In this document: positions 8,314-15,754 of the stretch, piece after piece
Numbering within the stretch: the first letter of the stretch is position 1
How the letters are laid out: every line of letters starts with the position of its first letter
DNA from: a virus
Direction: 5' to 3' (one strand)
DNA length: 64,000 bases
IMG/VR virus record: IMGVR_UViG_3300032331_000813
Span: 1-64,000 of that record
Notes under the pieces: model-generated
What the model saw: only the letters and a program-made list of their open reading frames with translations
Told to the model about the DNA's origin: nothing
Database searches by the model: none
Position numbers and translations under genes: made by a program

Positions 8314-8490
8314 ATGGAAAAAGATTCAAAAGAAATCAAGAATACTGCATTGAAGTTTTCTTGGTACATGCGGGGAGGGGTATCATATGAAGATGTACTC
8401 AACATGTCCGACGATGAAAGAATTATGATTGGTAAAATAATTGATGACAACTTAGAAACAACTAAGAAATCTCAATTGCCATTCTTTTAA
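8314..8490 (+). CDS. gp51-like small ORF, likely read by frameshift from gp26
   Basis: From ATG 8314 this frame encodes 58 residues with the motif WYMRGGVSYEDVL and the ending ETTKKSQLPFF, a pattern I associate with small proteins encoded next to gp26 in T4-like marine phages. The open frame continues upstream past the ATG through a sensible sequence (LTPEKVQKLLDQ) into the end of gene 26. No ribosome site is placed properly before ATG 8314. Both points favour expression as a frameshifted extension rather than a separate protein. In T4, gene 51 (hub assembly) occupies this place but encodes a longer protein, so homology to gp51 is positional. Confidence 0.65.
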   Translation: MEKDSKEIKNTALKFSWYMRGGVSYEDVLNMSDDERIMIGKIIDDNLETTKKSQLPFF

Positions 8491-8491
8491 A

Positions 8492-9103
8492 ATGAAAAAT
8501 GATTTCAATGTCCCAATAACTTATTTTGGCGGGACAGGAGGACATTTTTTAATATCTTTTTTAAATGCAGCATATTTAAATGACCATATTGTATTTAAAT
8601 ACAGTAAATTTGGAAACGCACATGATACTGGCTATGCAGCCGTAGTAGGTGGTGGATTAGGCTCAACCGCACCTAACGTTGATTACAAAATAAAAACGTT
8701 ATTAGAACATTTACATACTAGAAAATTTATAGGTGTACATGTTATAGAATACCATAAATTAGTTGATATTTTCAATCAAGTTATAAAAATAACATATGAA
8801 CAATCGGATATTGAAGAAATATCAAAAATATTTGTGTTAAAGTATAGTAACGGTTTCACTAGAGATTATGATGACCTAATAATCGATTCAATAAAAAAAG
8901 GAATTAAGTTTCTACCAACGTTTTCAACAAGCTATGAAAAATCAGTAACATGCATAGCATGGGCAGAACTATTTAAAAAAGATCCTAAACTGTTAATAGA
9001 TAAGTTGTCGCAGGCGTTTAATATACCTGTGGAGAATTTTAATGTATCTAATTTAATAGAATGGAGAAAGATAACGAATACTACTTTGGCTTCATATCCG
9101 TAA
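8492..9103 (+). CDS. Unknown protein with P-loop-like N-terminus
   Basis: A 203-residue protein starting two bases after the preceding stop, so translationally linked to the gp26 unit. Near the N-terminus is ITYFGGTGGHFLISFLNAAY, a glycine-rich turn after a beta strand that resembles the phosphate-binding loop of sulfotransferase-type folds seen in some phage proteins; it is not a canonical Walker A. The remainder is an ordinary mixed alpha/beta sequence ending WRKITNTTLASYP. No membrane segment or signal peptide is visible. GC content is very low (27% in a counted 60-base line). Function is unknown; a sulfotransferase-like role is only a suggestion. Confidence 0.6.
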   Translation: MKNDFNVPITYFGGTGGHFLISFLNAAYLNDHIVFKYSKFGNAHDTGYAAVVGGGLGSTAPNVDYKIKTLLEHLHTRKFIGVHVIEYHKLVDIFNQVIKITYEQSDIEEISKIFVLKYSNGFTRDYDDLIIDSIKKGIKFLPTFSTSYEKSVTCIAWAELFKKDPKLLIDKLSQAFNIPVENFNVSNLIEWRKITNTTLASYP

Positions 9104-9138
9104 TTATTCATTTATCTAACTTTGGGTGTTTGATTAAG

Positions 9139-9186
9139 AGATGAACTTCGTTCATCTAAGACCTCACTTCGTTCGGTCTTATTTTT
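9139..9186 (+). terminator. Double-hairpin terminator after the gp26 unit
   Basis: Two adjacent hairpins with TTC(G)-type loops: AGATGAAC/GTTCATCT (9139-9157) and TAAGACC/GGTCTTA (9157-9181), followed by TTTTT. It lies 35 bases after the stop of the preceding gene and upstream of convergent minus-strand genes. Confidence 0.75.
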
Positions 9187-9247
9187 CTACAATTCTATAT
9201 TCTCAAAAACTTTATTATATCGGGTATATATTGCCGCTTTGAAGCCA

Positions 9248-9271
9248 TGGTAGTGCAAATTTGCACTACCA
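9248..9271. repeat. 24-base perfect palindrome
   Basis: TGGTAGTGCAAA followed directly by its reverse complement TTTGCACTACCA, with CCA and ATGG continuing the symmetry after one mismatched base. As RNA it is a 10-12 bp hairpin; as DNA it could bind a dimeric protein. Confidence 0.85.
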
Positions 9272-9422
9272 ATGGAAACTTGCCATGCCCGTCATCCTTT
9301 GCCATCTATTCCCCGCATAATTGCCTTTTTCTGACATTATACGCAACCGGTTGTCCTGTAGTGTTTTTGGGACTGTAGTGAAGCTACCAATGTCTTTCAA
9401 TTGATTCTTCGACAACGCATGT

Positions 9423-9453
9423 TCTATATCCGCAAGATAGAGTTGGATATAGA
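9423..9453. repeat. 9-bp inverted repeat (hairpin)
   Basis: TCTATATCC and GGATATAGA separated by 13 bases. A second imperfect stem GAAGG(TTC)/(GAG)CCTTC follows, spanning about 9459-9485. Confidence 0.8.
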
Positions 9454-9594
9454 CTCATTGAAGGTTCGCTTTGACGAGAGCCTTCTCGGTTTTCCTTACC
9501 ATTACTGATAAGCATACTCCAGATCCGTCAGCACAGCACAATCTGTACAAACTCAAGGAGGACTCACAACTGAGCCAACAAATTTTTAAACGTT

Positions 9595-10152
9595 TTAAAC
9601 GTCAATAGTTAAGATTGTATTTTGTTTTGACTTGGTGTCTGTTGAACAATATGATTTTAATACTGGTATATTATGTAAGAAGAAACTATCAAATTCGAAA
9701 ATCATCCAGTCTCCGTGTTTTTGAGAGGTGTAGTAAGTGAAATTATCCGCAACCCATGTTAGTTTGCTTTGTACACAAACATATCTGCCTTTACGATTAA
9801 ACTTCATAAAAAGAATGTTCACATCGTTTGGGTCAGCAACATCCATAAGTTGCGCTAGCCAACCATCTAATACTTTACACTCTCCGGTTAGTATTAAATG
9901 AAACGGAAAATCTGCATAGAACTTACATTCAACATTCATTTTACTGAATGATTGACCGGGTACAATATCACCTTTGAACGAACGAATCTGTCCTTCGTGT
10001 AATACTTCTGTTCTACTTTGATTCTTCCCGCCCACATAAGCACCAGACCCAGGAGCACGAATAAAACTCTCGCCGTAAGTATCGGATAGATATTTAGCGA
10101 TTTCTCTTTCGAAACCTGAACCTTTGTTTTTCTGTGGACTTGACATAATCAT
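9595..10152 (-). CDS. PD-(D/E)XK-type endonuclease / resolvase-like protein
   Basis: A 185-residue protein with the layout of a small PD-(D/E)XK nuclease: an N-terminal helix with GSGFEREIAKYLS (Glu), a GSGAYVGGKN loop, an Asp in FKGDIVPG, and the VECK motif of the catalytic core (Glu-x-Lys) about 15 residues later. Such Holliday-junction-resolvase-like folds are frequent beside phage recombination genes. Here the gene follows gp46 and gp47 in the same direction, supporting a DNA repair or recombination role. The start is either 10152 or the second ATG at 10146; neither has a strong ribosome site. T4 endonuclease VII is a different fold, so this may be a functional substitute. Confidence 0.75.
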   Translation of the reverse strand: MIMSSPQKNKGSGFEREIAKYLSDTYGESFIRAPGSGAYVGGKNQSRTEVLHEGQIRSFKGDIVPGQSFSKMNVECKFYADFPFHLILTGECKVLDGWLAQLMDVADPNDVNILFMKFNRKGRYVCVQSKLTWVADNFTYYTSQKHGDWMIFEFDSFFLHNIPVLKSYCSTDTKSKQNTILTIDV

Positions 10153-10178
10153 ACTTATCGTTATTTCTTCGCCGTAAA

Positions 10179-11942
10179 TTATTCTATGTCTACTGCTGTG
10201 TTATAGCTAGTAAACCCATTTTCTTTGATAACTTTTAGTACATTTGGAACTCGTCCTGCTAATTCTTCACGATGACTGACAAGCCAAATAGATTTCTTCC
10301 TACGACGGCTCATGTCTTTAAGAATAGCAATAGCATTCTCAACACCCATCGTGTCCAATCCACTATCAATCAATTCATCAATAAACAATGTATTGATTGG
10401 GCTGTATAAATTTTCCCAAACATCACGGAAAGCAAAACTCAATCCTAAAATCAATCTATTGCGTTCACCGCGGCTTAGATTGTCAAAATCAAGTTCTCGT
10501 CCTAATTCTGTAATCTCAACTTGTAAATCATTTTTGAATATGACATTATGTGGCAAACCAATCTTGTCTAAGTAATGCGTCAGTCTACCATTCAAGTATG
10601 ATAGATTCTGATCAATAATCTTTTTACGCACAAAACTATCTTTGCTAGTCAATAAGTCAAGCAAGAACTTTTGATGTTCCATTGTTCTAGTCAATTTGTT
10701 AATCTTATCAAAGTTAATCTCTTGTAATGCTTTATTCTCCATCTCAGATATTTGTTCGCTGTATGGATCAACTTCTTGTGTCTTGTTCTCAATTTGAGTA
10801 ATTAAGTTTTCAAGTTGGCTATTGTGCTTAATCGCTTGTGCTTCTGTATCGTAGTGTGTACTAGGCATTAATCCTAACTCACCCAAATCTTTTACTGCTT
10901 GAATGTGTTCTAGCTGTTGAGTATTAGTAGCTAAAGCCTGTAAGGCTGCTTCTTGTAGTGCTTTTACCTTCTCATTCAATACACTTTCATGTTTCGTATC
11001 GTGAAATTCTTGACCGCAAGCATAGCAAGTATGATTTTTTAAATCATCAATTTCTTTTGTTAGTTTGTTGACTATTTTTGATTCTTTGGCTTCATCAGCT
11101 ACACAACGGGCAATTAGCTTGTTGAGGTCATCAATAGACTTACGCTTTTCGTTGTATGTGGTTAAGTTTTTATGAGCCTGTAACTCTGCTGCGATATCGA
11201 TAGTAATCAACCGTTGATAATCAATAGCAAGACGCTCTAAATCCTCATCGTGCTTCATCTTCCACAATTTTTGTCTACGCTTAGTAGATTCAATTTGTTC
11301 TTTTACACGCTTATTGGCTTCTTCAATAGCTTTTACATTAAATTCTTCTTGCTGTATACCATCTTTGGTATCTTTCAGCATACCTTTAATAACTTCTGCT
11401 TTCTCTGAAAGCAATGTGATACCCAATAATTGTTCAATAATATCACGTTGTTCATTATTTTTAAGTGCAAGAAATGGTTCAGAGTAAGTATTGAGTGCTA
11501 CGATATGCTTAAACATATCACTACTCATGTGAATCACCTTTTCAATGGCAGCTTGTGTTTCTTTGTTCTCACCTTGTGCGTCATCCATTCCTTTTTGTAA
11601 TGAATTATTAACATAGAATCGTAACACATTTGGCTTACGACCACGCTCAATCTTATACTCAATGCCCTCAACACTAAACTCTAATGTTACCATCATGTTT
11701 TTAGCATTGGTACGATTGACTAAGTTATCTTTGCGAATGCTATTGATGGGTACACCAAACAATGCGTAGGATAACCCTTGAATCAATGTAGTCTTTCCAG
11801 TGCCATTACGAGCGCCATCACCACCTAAGTCTAAGTTCTCACCTAGAATAAGTGTTAGTTCTTGTCTATCAAAGTTTACTGCTTGTGTTACTTGACCAAT
11901 TGATAAAAAGTTTCGCAATGTTATATTCTTAAGTGTGATCAT
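10179..11942 (-). CDS. 46: Recombination endonuclease ATPase subunit, gp46 (Rad50/SbcC-like)
   Basis: A 587-residue SMC-type ATPase close in length to T4 gp46 (560). Walker A lies at residues about 35-54 (GARNGTGKTT). Long coiled coils flank a zinc hook with CYAC (C306 and C309). Near the C-terminus are the ABC signature LSRGERNRLILGL (about 485-497) and Walker B NTLFIDELID (about 515-525). With gp47 it forms the Mre11-Rad50-like complex that resects DNA ends for recombination-dependent replication. The start overlaps the gp47 stop as ATGA, indicating translational coupling. All key motifs are present and the frame is intact. Confidence 0.95.
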   Translation of the reverse strand: MITLKNITLRNFLSIGQVTQAVNFDRQELTLILGENLDLGGDGARNGTGKTTLIQGLSYALFGVPINSIRKDNLVNRTNAKNMMVTLEFSVEGIEYKIERGRKPNVLRFYVNNSLQKGMDDAQGENKETQAAIEKVIHMSSDMFKHIVALNTYSEPFLALKNNEQRDIIEQLLGITLLSEKAEVIKGMLKDTKDGIQQEEFNVKAIEEANKRVKEQIESTKRRQKLWKMKHDEDLERLAIDYQRLITIDIAAELQAHKNLTTYNEKRKSIDDLNKLIARCVADEAKESKIVNKLTKEIDDLKNHTCYACGQEFHDTKHESVLNEKVKALQEAALQALATNTQQLEHIQAVKDLGELGLMPSTHYDTEAQAIKHNSQLENLITQIENKTQEVDPYSEQISEMENKALQEINFDKINKLTRTMEHQKFLLDLLTSKDSFVRKKIIDQNLSYLNGRLTHYLDKIGLPHNVIFKNDLQVEITELGRELDFDNLSRGERNRLILGLSFAFRDVWENLYSPINTLFIDELIDSGLDTMGVENAIAILKDMSRRRKKSIWLVSHREELAGRVPNVLKVIKENGFTSYNTAVDIE

Positions 11943-12952
11943 AGGTTGTTATAGATGTCCAATAGTATTTTCTTATCAAAACTGTTACTCTCAATGCTAT
12001 TGATTTGGTCAATAATGATTTGGTCTACTGATTCAAACTTCAAGTCACCACGACCTTCTTGTTCAACCTGGTCTACTTTCATCGGTATCAATGCCATCTC
12101 TCTTAGTTTGTGTTCTGGTATTAATGTTTCACGGATGAAATTAGCTTCTTCATAACTAATATCAATATCAAGATGTACTCTAACATGGCTATCAATCAAT
12201 AGCAAACCCTCTGGGTTTTCAAGCACATCACTTAGTTTATAGACACGGAACAATGGTTGACGAGGCCAACTATGAAAGACTGGGTCTTGTCCCCATTCTA
12301 ATATCATCATGCCACGTGCATCGTCCCCTGCGTCAGCATAGTTATGGGGGAAAGCATTACCAATATACCAGACATTAGCTTTGCTTTGTCGTTTATGAAA
12401 ATGTCCACTGAATACTTTATCAAAACTTTTCATATGGTCAGTATTAATCTCACCATGATCGGGCATCTCTACCATAGCATTCATATAGAAGCGAGGCAAT
12501 TCAAAATGACCAAACAAGTATTTCCCACTTAGTTTCTGAACCTTCTTGTAATCATCTTGTACTAACCAAGGTGCAATGACTACATCTCCTTGGCTGAAGA
12601 AGTCGTTGACGATTTGTACGTTTGGTAAATGTTTAGCCCACTCAACACTATGAATGTCCCTGCGGTCACGATAATAAAGATCGTGATTGCCCGGTATAAA
12701 ATATACCCTATCAAAGTTATCATTTAATTTCTCCAATGCTTGTAATCCAAACTGTAGTGTATGGATGTTGATACTTGCTCTATGATGATTGTAATCACCC
12801 AAGAAGAAACAAGTTTCACATCCCTCACTCTTTGCTTTTTTAATAAACCAATCTACAAAATTATTGCAGTCTTGATTATGTTGCAGGCTATTTGACTTAA
12901 GGCCAAAGTGAATATCTGTAAACACCGCGGCTTTTTTAAAAAGGTTACTCAT
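11939..12952 (-). CDS. 47: Recombination endonuclease nuclease subunit, gp47 (Mre11/SbcD-like)
   Basis: A calcineurin-type phosphoesterase, 337 residues from the chosen start, matching T4 gp47 (339). All metal-site motifs are visible in order: FTDIHFG, FFLGDYNHH, FIPGNHDLYY, LFGHFELP and FSGHFHKRQ. The frame is open upstream to 13018, which would overlap gene 55. I prefer ATG 12952 (MSNLFKKAAVFTDIHFG) because it begins just before the conserved beta strand and lies after an intergenic hairpin. Product pairs with gp46. The gene ends in an ATGA overlap with gene 46. Confidence 0.93.
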   Translation of the reverse strand: MSNLFKKAAVFTDIHFGLKSNSLQHNQDCNNFVDWFIKKAKSEGCETCFFLGDYNHHRASINIHTLQFGLQALEKLNDNFDRVYFIPGNHDLYYRDRRDIHSVEWAKHLPNVQIVNDFFSQGDVVIAPWLVQDDYKKVQKLSGKYLFGHFELPRFYMNAMVEMPDHGEINTDHMKSFDKVFSGHFHKRQSKANVWYIGNAFPHNYADAGDDARGMMILEWGQDPVFHSWPRQPLFRVYKLSDVLENPEGLLLIDSHVRVHLDIDISYEEANFIRETLIPEHKLREMALIPMKVDQVEQEGRGDLKFESVDQIIIDQINSIESNSFDKKILLDIYNNL

Positions 12953-12969
12953 CTGATTAGTATATAGTA

Positions 12970-12994
12970 AATGCCATTGACTAGCAATGGCATT
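12970..12994. other. Perfect 10-bp intergenic hairpin between genes 55 and 47
   Basis: AATGCCATTG / CAATGGCATT around the five-base loop ACTAG, lying in the 49-base gap after the gp55 stop and 18 bases before the gp47 ATG. There is no T-run after it in the direction of transcription, so it is more likely an RNA processing or stability element than a strong terminator. Confidence 0.7.
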
Positions 12995-13001
12995 GGTAAA
13001 A

Positions 13002-13913
13002 TTATTCTTCGTAAACAACCGAACTCATTCCAGAACCTAACCCTTGACGAGTCCAGCTTGGGTTAAGCCCATTTATCTCTAAGATATCGTCACGGATGTT
13101 TTGATTACGCTTTTCTGTGTTTAATACACGACAGAAACTATTAGTAATTGCTGCGGTATAGTATGCGAATGGGTTAGCACTTTTGGCTTCGTTGAATCGT
13201 AGTCCAACGTATGTGAGTTGTAGAATAGCACTGTTACGCATTTCATCATTATATGTATATCCACGCCAATTATATTTCATGGCATATTTTTCGCACATCA
13301 TAATGTACATACGGGCTAGTTTGTTTGTTACTTGACCATGATCCTTACTGAATTCTCCAGACTTTAGATCACCTTTCCAATGACTTTTACCCACGCAATA
13401 GAAAGTATTATTTTTATCTAGTTTATAGTGTTGGAATGGGGGGAAGTTTACCTTAACATGAACCATGTCATCTACTTCTGCTTTGGTCGTCACATCTTCC
13501 AAATCAGCAAAAATCTCATCTGGATCGGTTTCATCAAATTCAAAAATATCTTTTGCTGTTTTCTTTTTAACTGTTTTGCGGGGAACTTTTGGGGCGACTG
13601 GGACATGATCCCAATTCATTACTCTAAATACTAAATCTGTCACTGGAATAGATTCTGGATCAACTGAATCTTTAGCCCCTGCTTCTATACCTAACCTACT
13701 TGCCCTAGTTTCTTTTGCTTGTTGAATGGATTCTGGTTTAAATGCATATTCTAAACTATCCTCAATTGAAGATTGGGGCATATCAACTATAAAATCGTAT
13801 CTATGATATTCTGGTTTGGCAAAATGACAATATGCGTTTTTACTTTCGTGTATCTCTTTTAGTATATCTTTGTTGTTTAAATAGTTGACAGGTTTTCTTG
13901 AGGGTAATGACAT
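13002..13913 (-). CDS. 55: Late-transcription sigma factor, gp55-like
   Basis: A 303-residue protein whose C-terminal half matches the late sigma factor of T4-like phages. Visible are the NSAILQLTYVGLRFNEAK segment, ANPFAYYTAAITNSFCRVLN, which has the pattern of the sigma region 2 core-binding and -10 recognition helix, then EKRNQNIRDDILE and NPSWTRQ. T4 gp55 has 185 residues; here about 120 extra residues precede the core, including a Lys-rich stretch and an acidic stretch (about residues 105-150). gp55 redirects host RNA polymerase to late TATAAATA boxes. It is preceded by a sigma70-type promoter, as expected for a protein made before late expression. Confidence 0.9.
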   Translation of the reverse strand: MSLPSRKPVNYLNNKDILKEIHESKNAYCHFAKPEYHRYDFIVDMPQSSIEDSLEYAFKPESIQQAKETRASRLGIEAGAKDSVDPESIPVTDLVFRVMNWDHVPVAPKVPRKTVKKKTAKDIFEFDETDPDEIFADLEDVTTKAEVDDMVHVKVNFPPFQHYKLDKNNTFYCVGKSHWKGDLKSGEFSKDHGQVTNKLARMYIMMCEKYAMKYNWRGYTYNDEMRNSAILQLTYVGLRFNEAKSANPFAYYTAAITNSFCRVLNTEKRNQNIRDDILEINGLNPSWTRQGLGSGMSSVVYEE

Positions 13914-13943
13914 AGTTCTCCTTGTTTTAGTTATGCTTGACTG

Positions 13944-13972
13944 ATTATAGCATAATGGTTGCAGAAATGCAA
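13944..13972 (-). promoter_or_regulatory. Host sigma70-type promoter for gene 55
   Basis: On the reverse strand: TTGCAT (13967-13972), a 17-base spacer, and a perfect TATAAT (13944-13949), 30 bases before the gp55 ATG. An AAGGAG ribosome site follows. Spacing and hexamers are near the bacterial consensus. Confidence 0.75.
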
Positions 13973-14015
13973 CATATTTTTAGCAGAAAAGGTAAAAATA
14001 GCGTATTATATTTAT

Positions 14016-14023
14016 GCTAAATA
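14016..14023 (+). promoter_or_regulatory. Late-type promoter box GCTAAATA
   Basis: Plus-strand box 21 bases before ATG 14045, with an AAGGA ribosome site between them. It starts the long plus-strand structural block and is divergent from the gp55 promoter. Confidence 0.5.
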
Positions 14024-14044
14024 GTGTATAAGGATAAGAATAAT

Positions 14045-15754
14045 ATGCCATTTTATACCCCCACAGACCTAACTAGTAATGCGTATGTTGCTTCTATGGG
14101 CCCTCAGGCAAAAGATTCTGCACTAGCTTGGTCTAAACAAGCACTTGATTTACAACAAAGTAAATTAGCTGAAAAACAAGCACAAGTAGATGCAGCAGCA
14201 GCAGCACTAGCGCAAGCACCAACTAGGCAACAAGTTAATGCAGCAAAAGCGGCAGCAGCAGACCCAACTCTTACAGCAGAACAAAGAGCGGCCGCAGCAG
14301 CACAAGCAACTGCACTTGATAATCAACGCACTGATGCACTTATTACTAAAGGTGAAGCAGACTTAGCTGTTGCAAATCAAGCCAAAGTTGTTGAAGAAAC
14401 TCAAACTGGAATATCTAATCTACAACAAGCAGGAGCTGTACCTAATCCTGCAATTCAATCATCAACTTCTTCTACCGGTGCACCAATCGCTAAAGCAGTT
14501 CCTGAACAAGTATTAGAACCAACTAATTCTAATAGTACCGGTTTACCTGTAGTTGCAGAAGATGGCACTGTAAATAAAAATATTAAGATAAATCCAGAAA
14601 CAGGTGAATTATACACACCCGCGGCTGCTACTGCAGCCGATGAAATACCAAAACAACAAATAAATCCAGAAACAGGTGAATTATATACTCCGTTGACTTC
14701 GGCTAATCTTACTCCACAAGAACAAAAAATTATTGAAAATACGAGAGGGATAGATGTAGTTGCAGAAGATGGCACTGTAAATAAAAATATTAAGATAAAT
14801 CCAGAAACAGGTGAATTGTATACAACTGAATTTGATGCTCAAGAAGCTGCTAATGCCAACGAGAGTGCAGCAGAAACAGCAAGATTAAATCAAAATAGTG
14901 TACCTGGATTATCTGCTTCAAAATTAAATACGCAATCACAAGCAACGCAACAAGACTCAGCTAACTTTAAAGCAAAAGAAGATTGGCGAGTAAGATTAAG
15001 TTTAGCACCGGGCGCTGATTATTTGTATGCGGCAAACCCTGCAGGCATCTTAGCACCATTGTCTGCAACTAACGGAATCATCTTCCCTTATACTCCTGCT
15101 ATCTCAGTAAGTTATGCTGCCACATATGATCCAACTGAGTTGACACATACTAATTATAAATTCTTTACTTATAAAGGAAGTAATGTAGATTCTATCACAA
15201 TATCATGTGATTTTACTGCACAAGATGTATTTGAAGCGAATTATTTGTTAGCAGTAATACATTTCTTTAGGTCTATAACAAAAATGTTTTACGGTCAAGA
15301 TCCTGGACCAGTGCCCGGAACTCCCCCTCCGTTATGTTATTTGTCAGGACTGGGTGCATTTCAATTTGATGCCCATCCATTAGCAATAACCGCATTTACT
15401 TATAATTTACCCACAGACGTAGACTACATACGAGCAGGCACAAATGCAACATTTCCCGGTGTCAACAGAGCAGCAGCAGTACCAAAAAGTACTAATCAAG
15501 GTAAACCGGGTGAAACACGAATGGCAAATAATGGTGTTCAAGCCGGTGCTATAGCCGCTCCTCCTAATTTTTCAGGAGCATATGCAGGATCAAGAGAACC
15601 TACTTATGTTCCTACTAAAATAAATCTAAGTATATCTGCTGTACCAATTGTAACTAGAAATGACATTAGTAATAACTTTAGTCTAAAGCAATACGCAACC
15701 GGTGCATTGTTGAGGGGAACGACTAGACAAGGTTCAGGCGGGGGAATTTGGTAA
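14045..15754 (+). CDS. Baseplate/tail-tube junction protein candidate (gp48/gp54-like C-terminal domain)
   Basis: A protein of 569 residues from ATG 14045 (MPFYTPTDLTSNAYV), chosen over the upstream GTG because AAGGA lies before it. The N-terminal 300 residues are Ala/Gln-rich helix followed by a linker with repeated INPETGELYT units. The C-terminal 250 residues carry DWRVRLSLAPGADY, IIFPYTPAISVSYAATY, a THTNYKFFTYKG stretch and GTPPPLCYLSGLGAF. The pattern of a beta-sandwich with NY..Y and PPP.L motifs resembles T4 gp48/gp54 tube-initiator proteins. That relation is by eye only. Gene order (before gp53, hub, spike, gp25, gp6) supports a central baseplate role. The stop overlaps the next ATG as TAATG. 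Confidence 0.6.
   Translation: MPFYTPTDLTSNAYVASMGPQAKDSALAWSKQALDLQQSKLAEKQAQVDAAAAALAQAPTRQQVNAAKAAAADPTLTAEQRAAAAAQATALDNQRTDALITKGEADLAVANQAKVVEETQTGISNLQQAGAVPNPAIQSSTSSTGAPIAKAVPEQVLEPTNSNSTGLPVVAEDGTVNKNIKINPETGELYTPAAATAADEIPKQQINPETGELYTPLTSANLTPQEQKIIENTRGIDVVAEDGTVNKNIKINPETGELYTTEFDAQEAANANESAAETARLNQNSVPGLSASKLNTQSQATQQDSANFKAKEDWRVRLSLAPGADYLYAANPAGILAPLSATNGIIFPYTPAISVSYAATYDPTELTHTNYKFFTYKGSNVDSITISCDFTAQDVFEANYLLAVIHFFRSITKMFYGQDPGPVPGTPPPLCYLSGLGAFQFDAHPLAITAFTYNLPTDVDYIRAGTNATFPGVNRAAAVPKSTNQGKPGETRMANNGVQAGAIAAPPNFSGAYAGSREPTYVPTKINLSISAVPIVTRNDISNNFSLKQYATGALLRGTTRQGSGGGIW
14549..14817 (+). repeat. 62-base exact direct repeat within the linker of the preceding gene
   Basis: Bases 14549-14610 and 14756-14817 are identical over 62 positions, 207 bases (69 codons) apart in frame. 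A third partial copy of 26 identical bases lies at 14660-14685. They encode the repeated VVAEDGTVNKNIKINPETGE segment. Confidence 0.92.

Larger units (their letters stand above)
7439..8490 (+). other. Predicted gp26-gp51-like frameshift fusion product
   Basis: A -1 slip at TTTTTTC would join the first 274 residues of gp26 to 76 residues read from 8260 to 8487, beginning RLRLLSLTPEKVQKLLDQ and ending KKSQLPFF. The fusion would be about 350 residues. The architecture (short protein plus minor frameshifted extension beside a tape measure gene) is the same as lambda G and G-T. The fusion is inferred from the signal, not observed. Confidence 0.6.
9187..9594. other. Structured, GC-richer non-coding region between convergent genes
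   Basis: About 400 bases without a convincing gene. Two counted 60-base lines are 45% and 47% G+C, against 27% in a flanking gene. It contains a 24-base palindrome, a 9-bp hairpin, CAACCGGTTG, and GACATT/AATGTC that could close a multi-branched domain. A perfect AAGGAGG (9555-9561) is not followed by a usable start codon. Short ORFs (29 codons at 9419 on plus; 36 and 23 codons on minus) look random. It could be a non-coding RNA, an element remnant or an elaborate terminator region. Confidence 0.5.

Noticed and set aside
9419-9508. 29-codon ORF (MFYIRKIELD...) in the non-coding block
   Set aside because: No ribosome site, overlaps the 9-bp hairpin, and no recognisable similarity.
9555-9561. 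Perfect AAGGAGG ribosome site
   Set aside because: No ATG, GTG or TTG with an open frame at a suitable distance; kept only as a remark in the non-coding region.
9187-9594. tRNA, group I intron or retron RNA in the structured block
   Set aside because: No cloverleaf with T-loop signature, no intron core motifs that I could place, and no reverse transcriptase gene nearby.
12953-13018. Upstream extension of gp47 to the first ATG at 13018
   Set aside because: Would overlap gene 55 and run through the intergenic hairpin; the conserved phosphoesterase strand begins right after ATG 12952.
14024-14044. GTG start for the baseplate gene at 14024
   Set aside because: It would lie directly after the late-type box; the AAGGA ribosome site instead fits ATG 14045.
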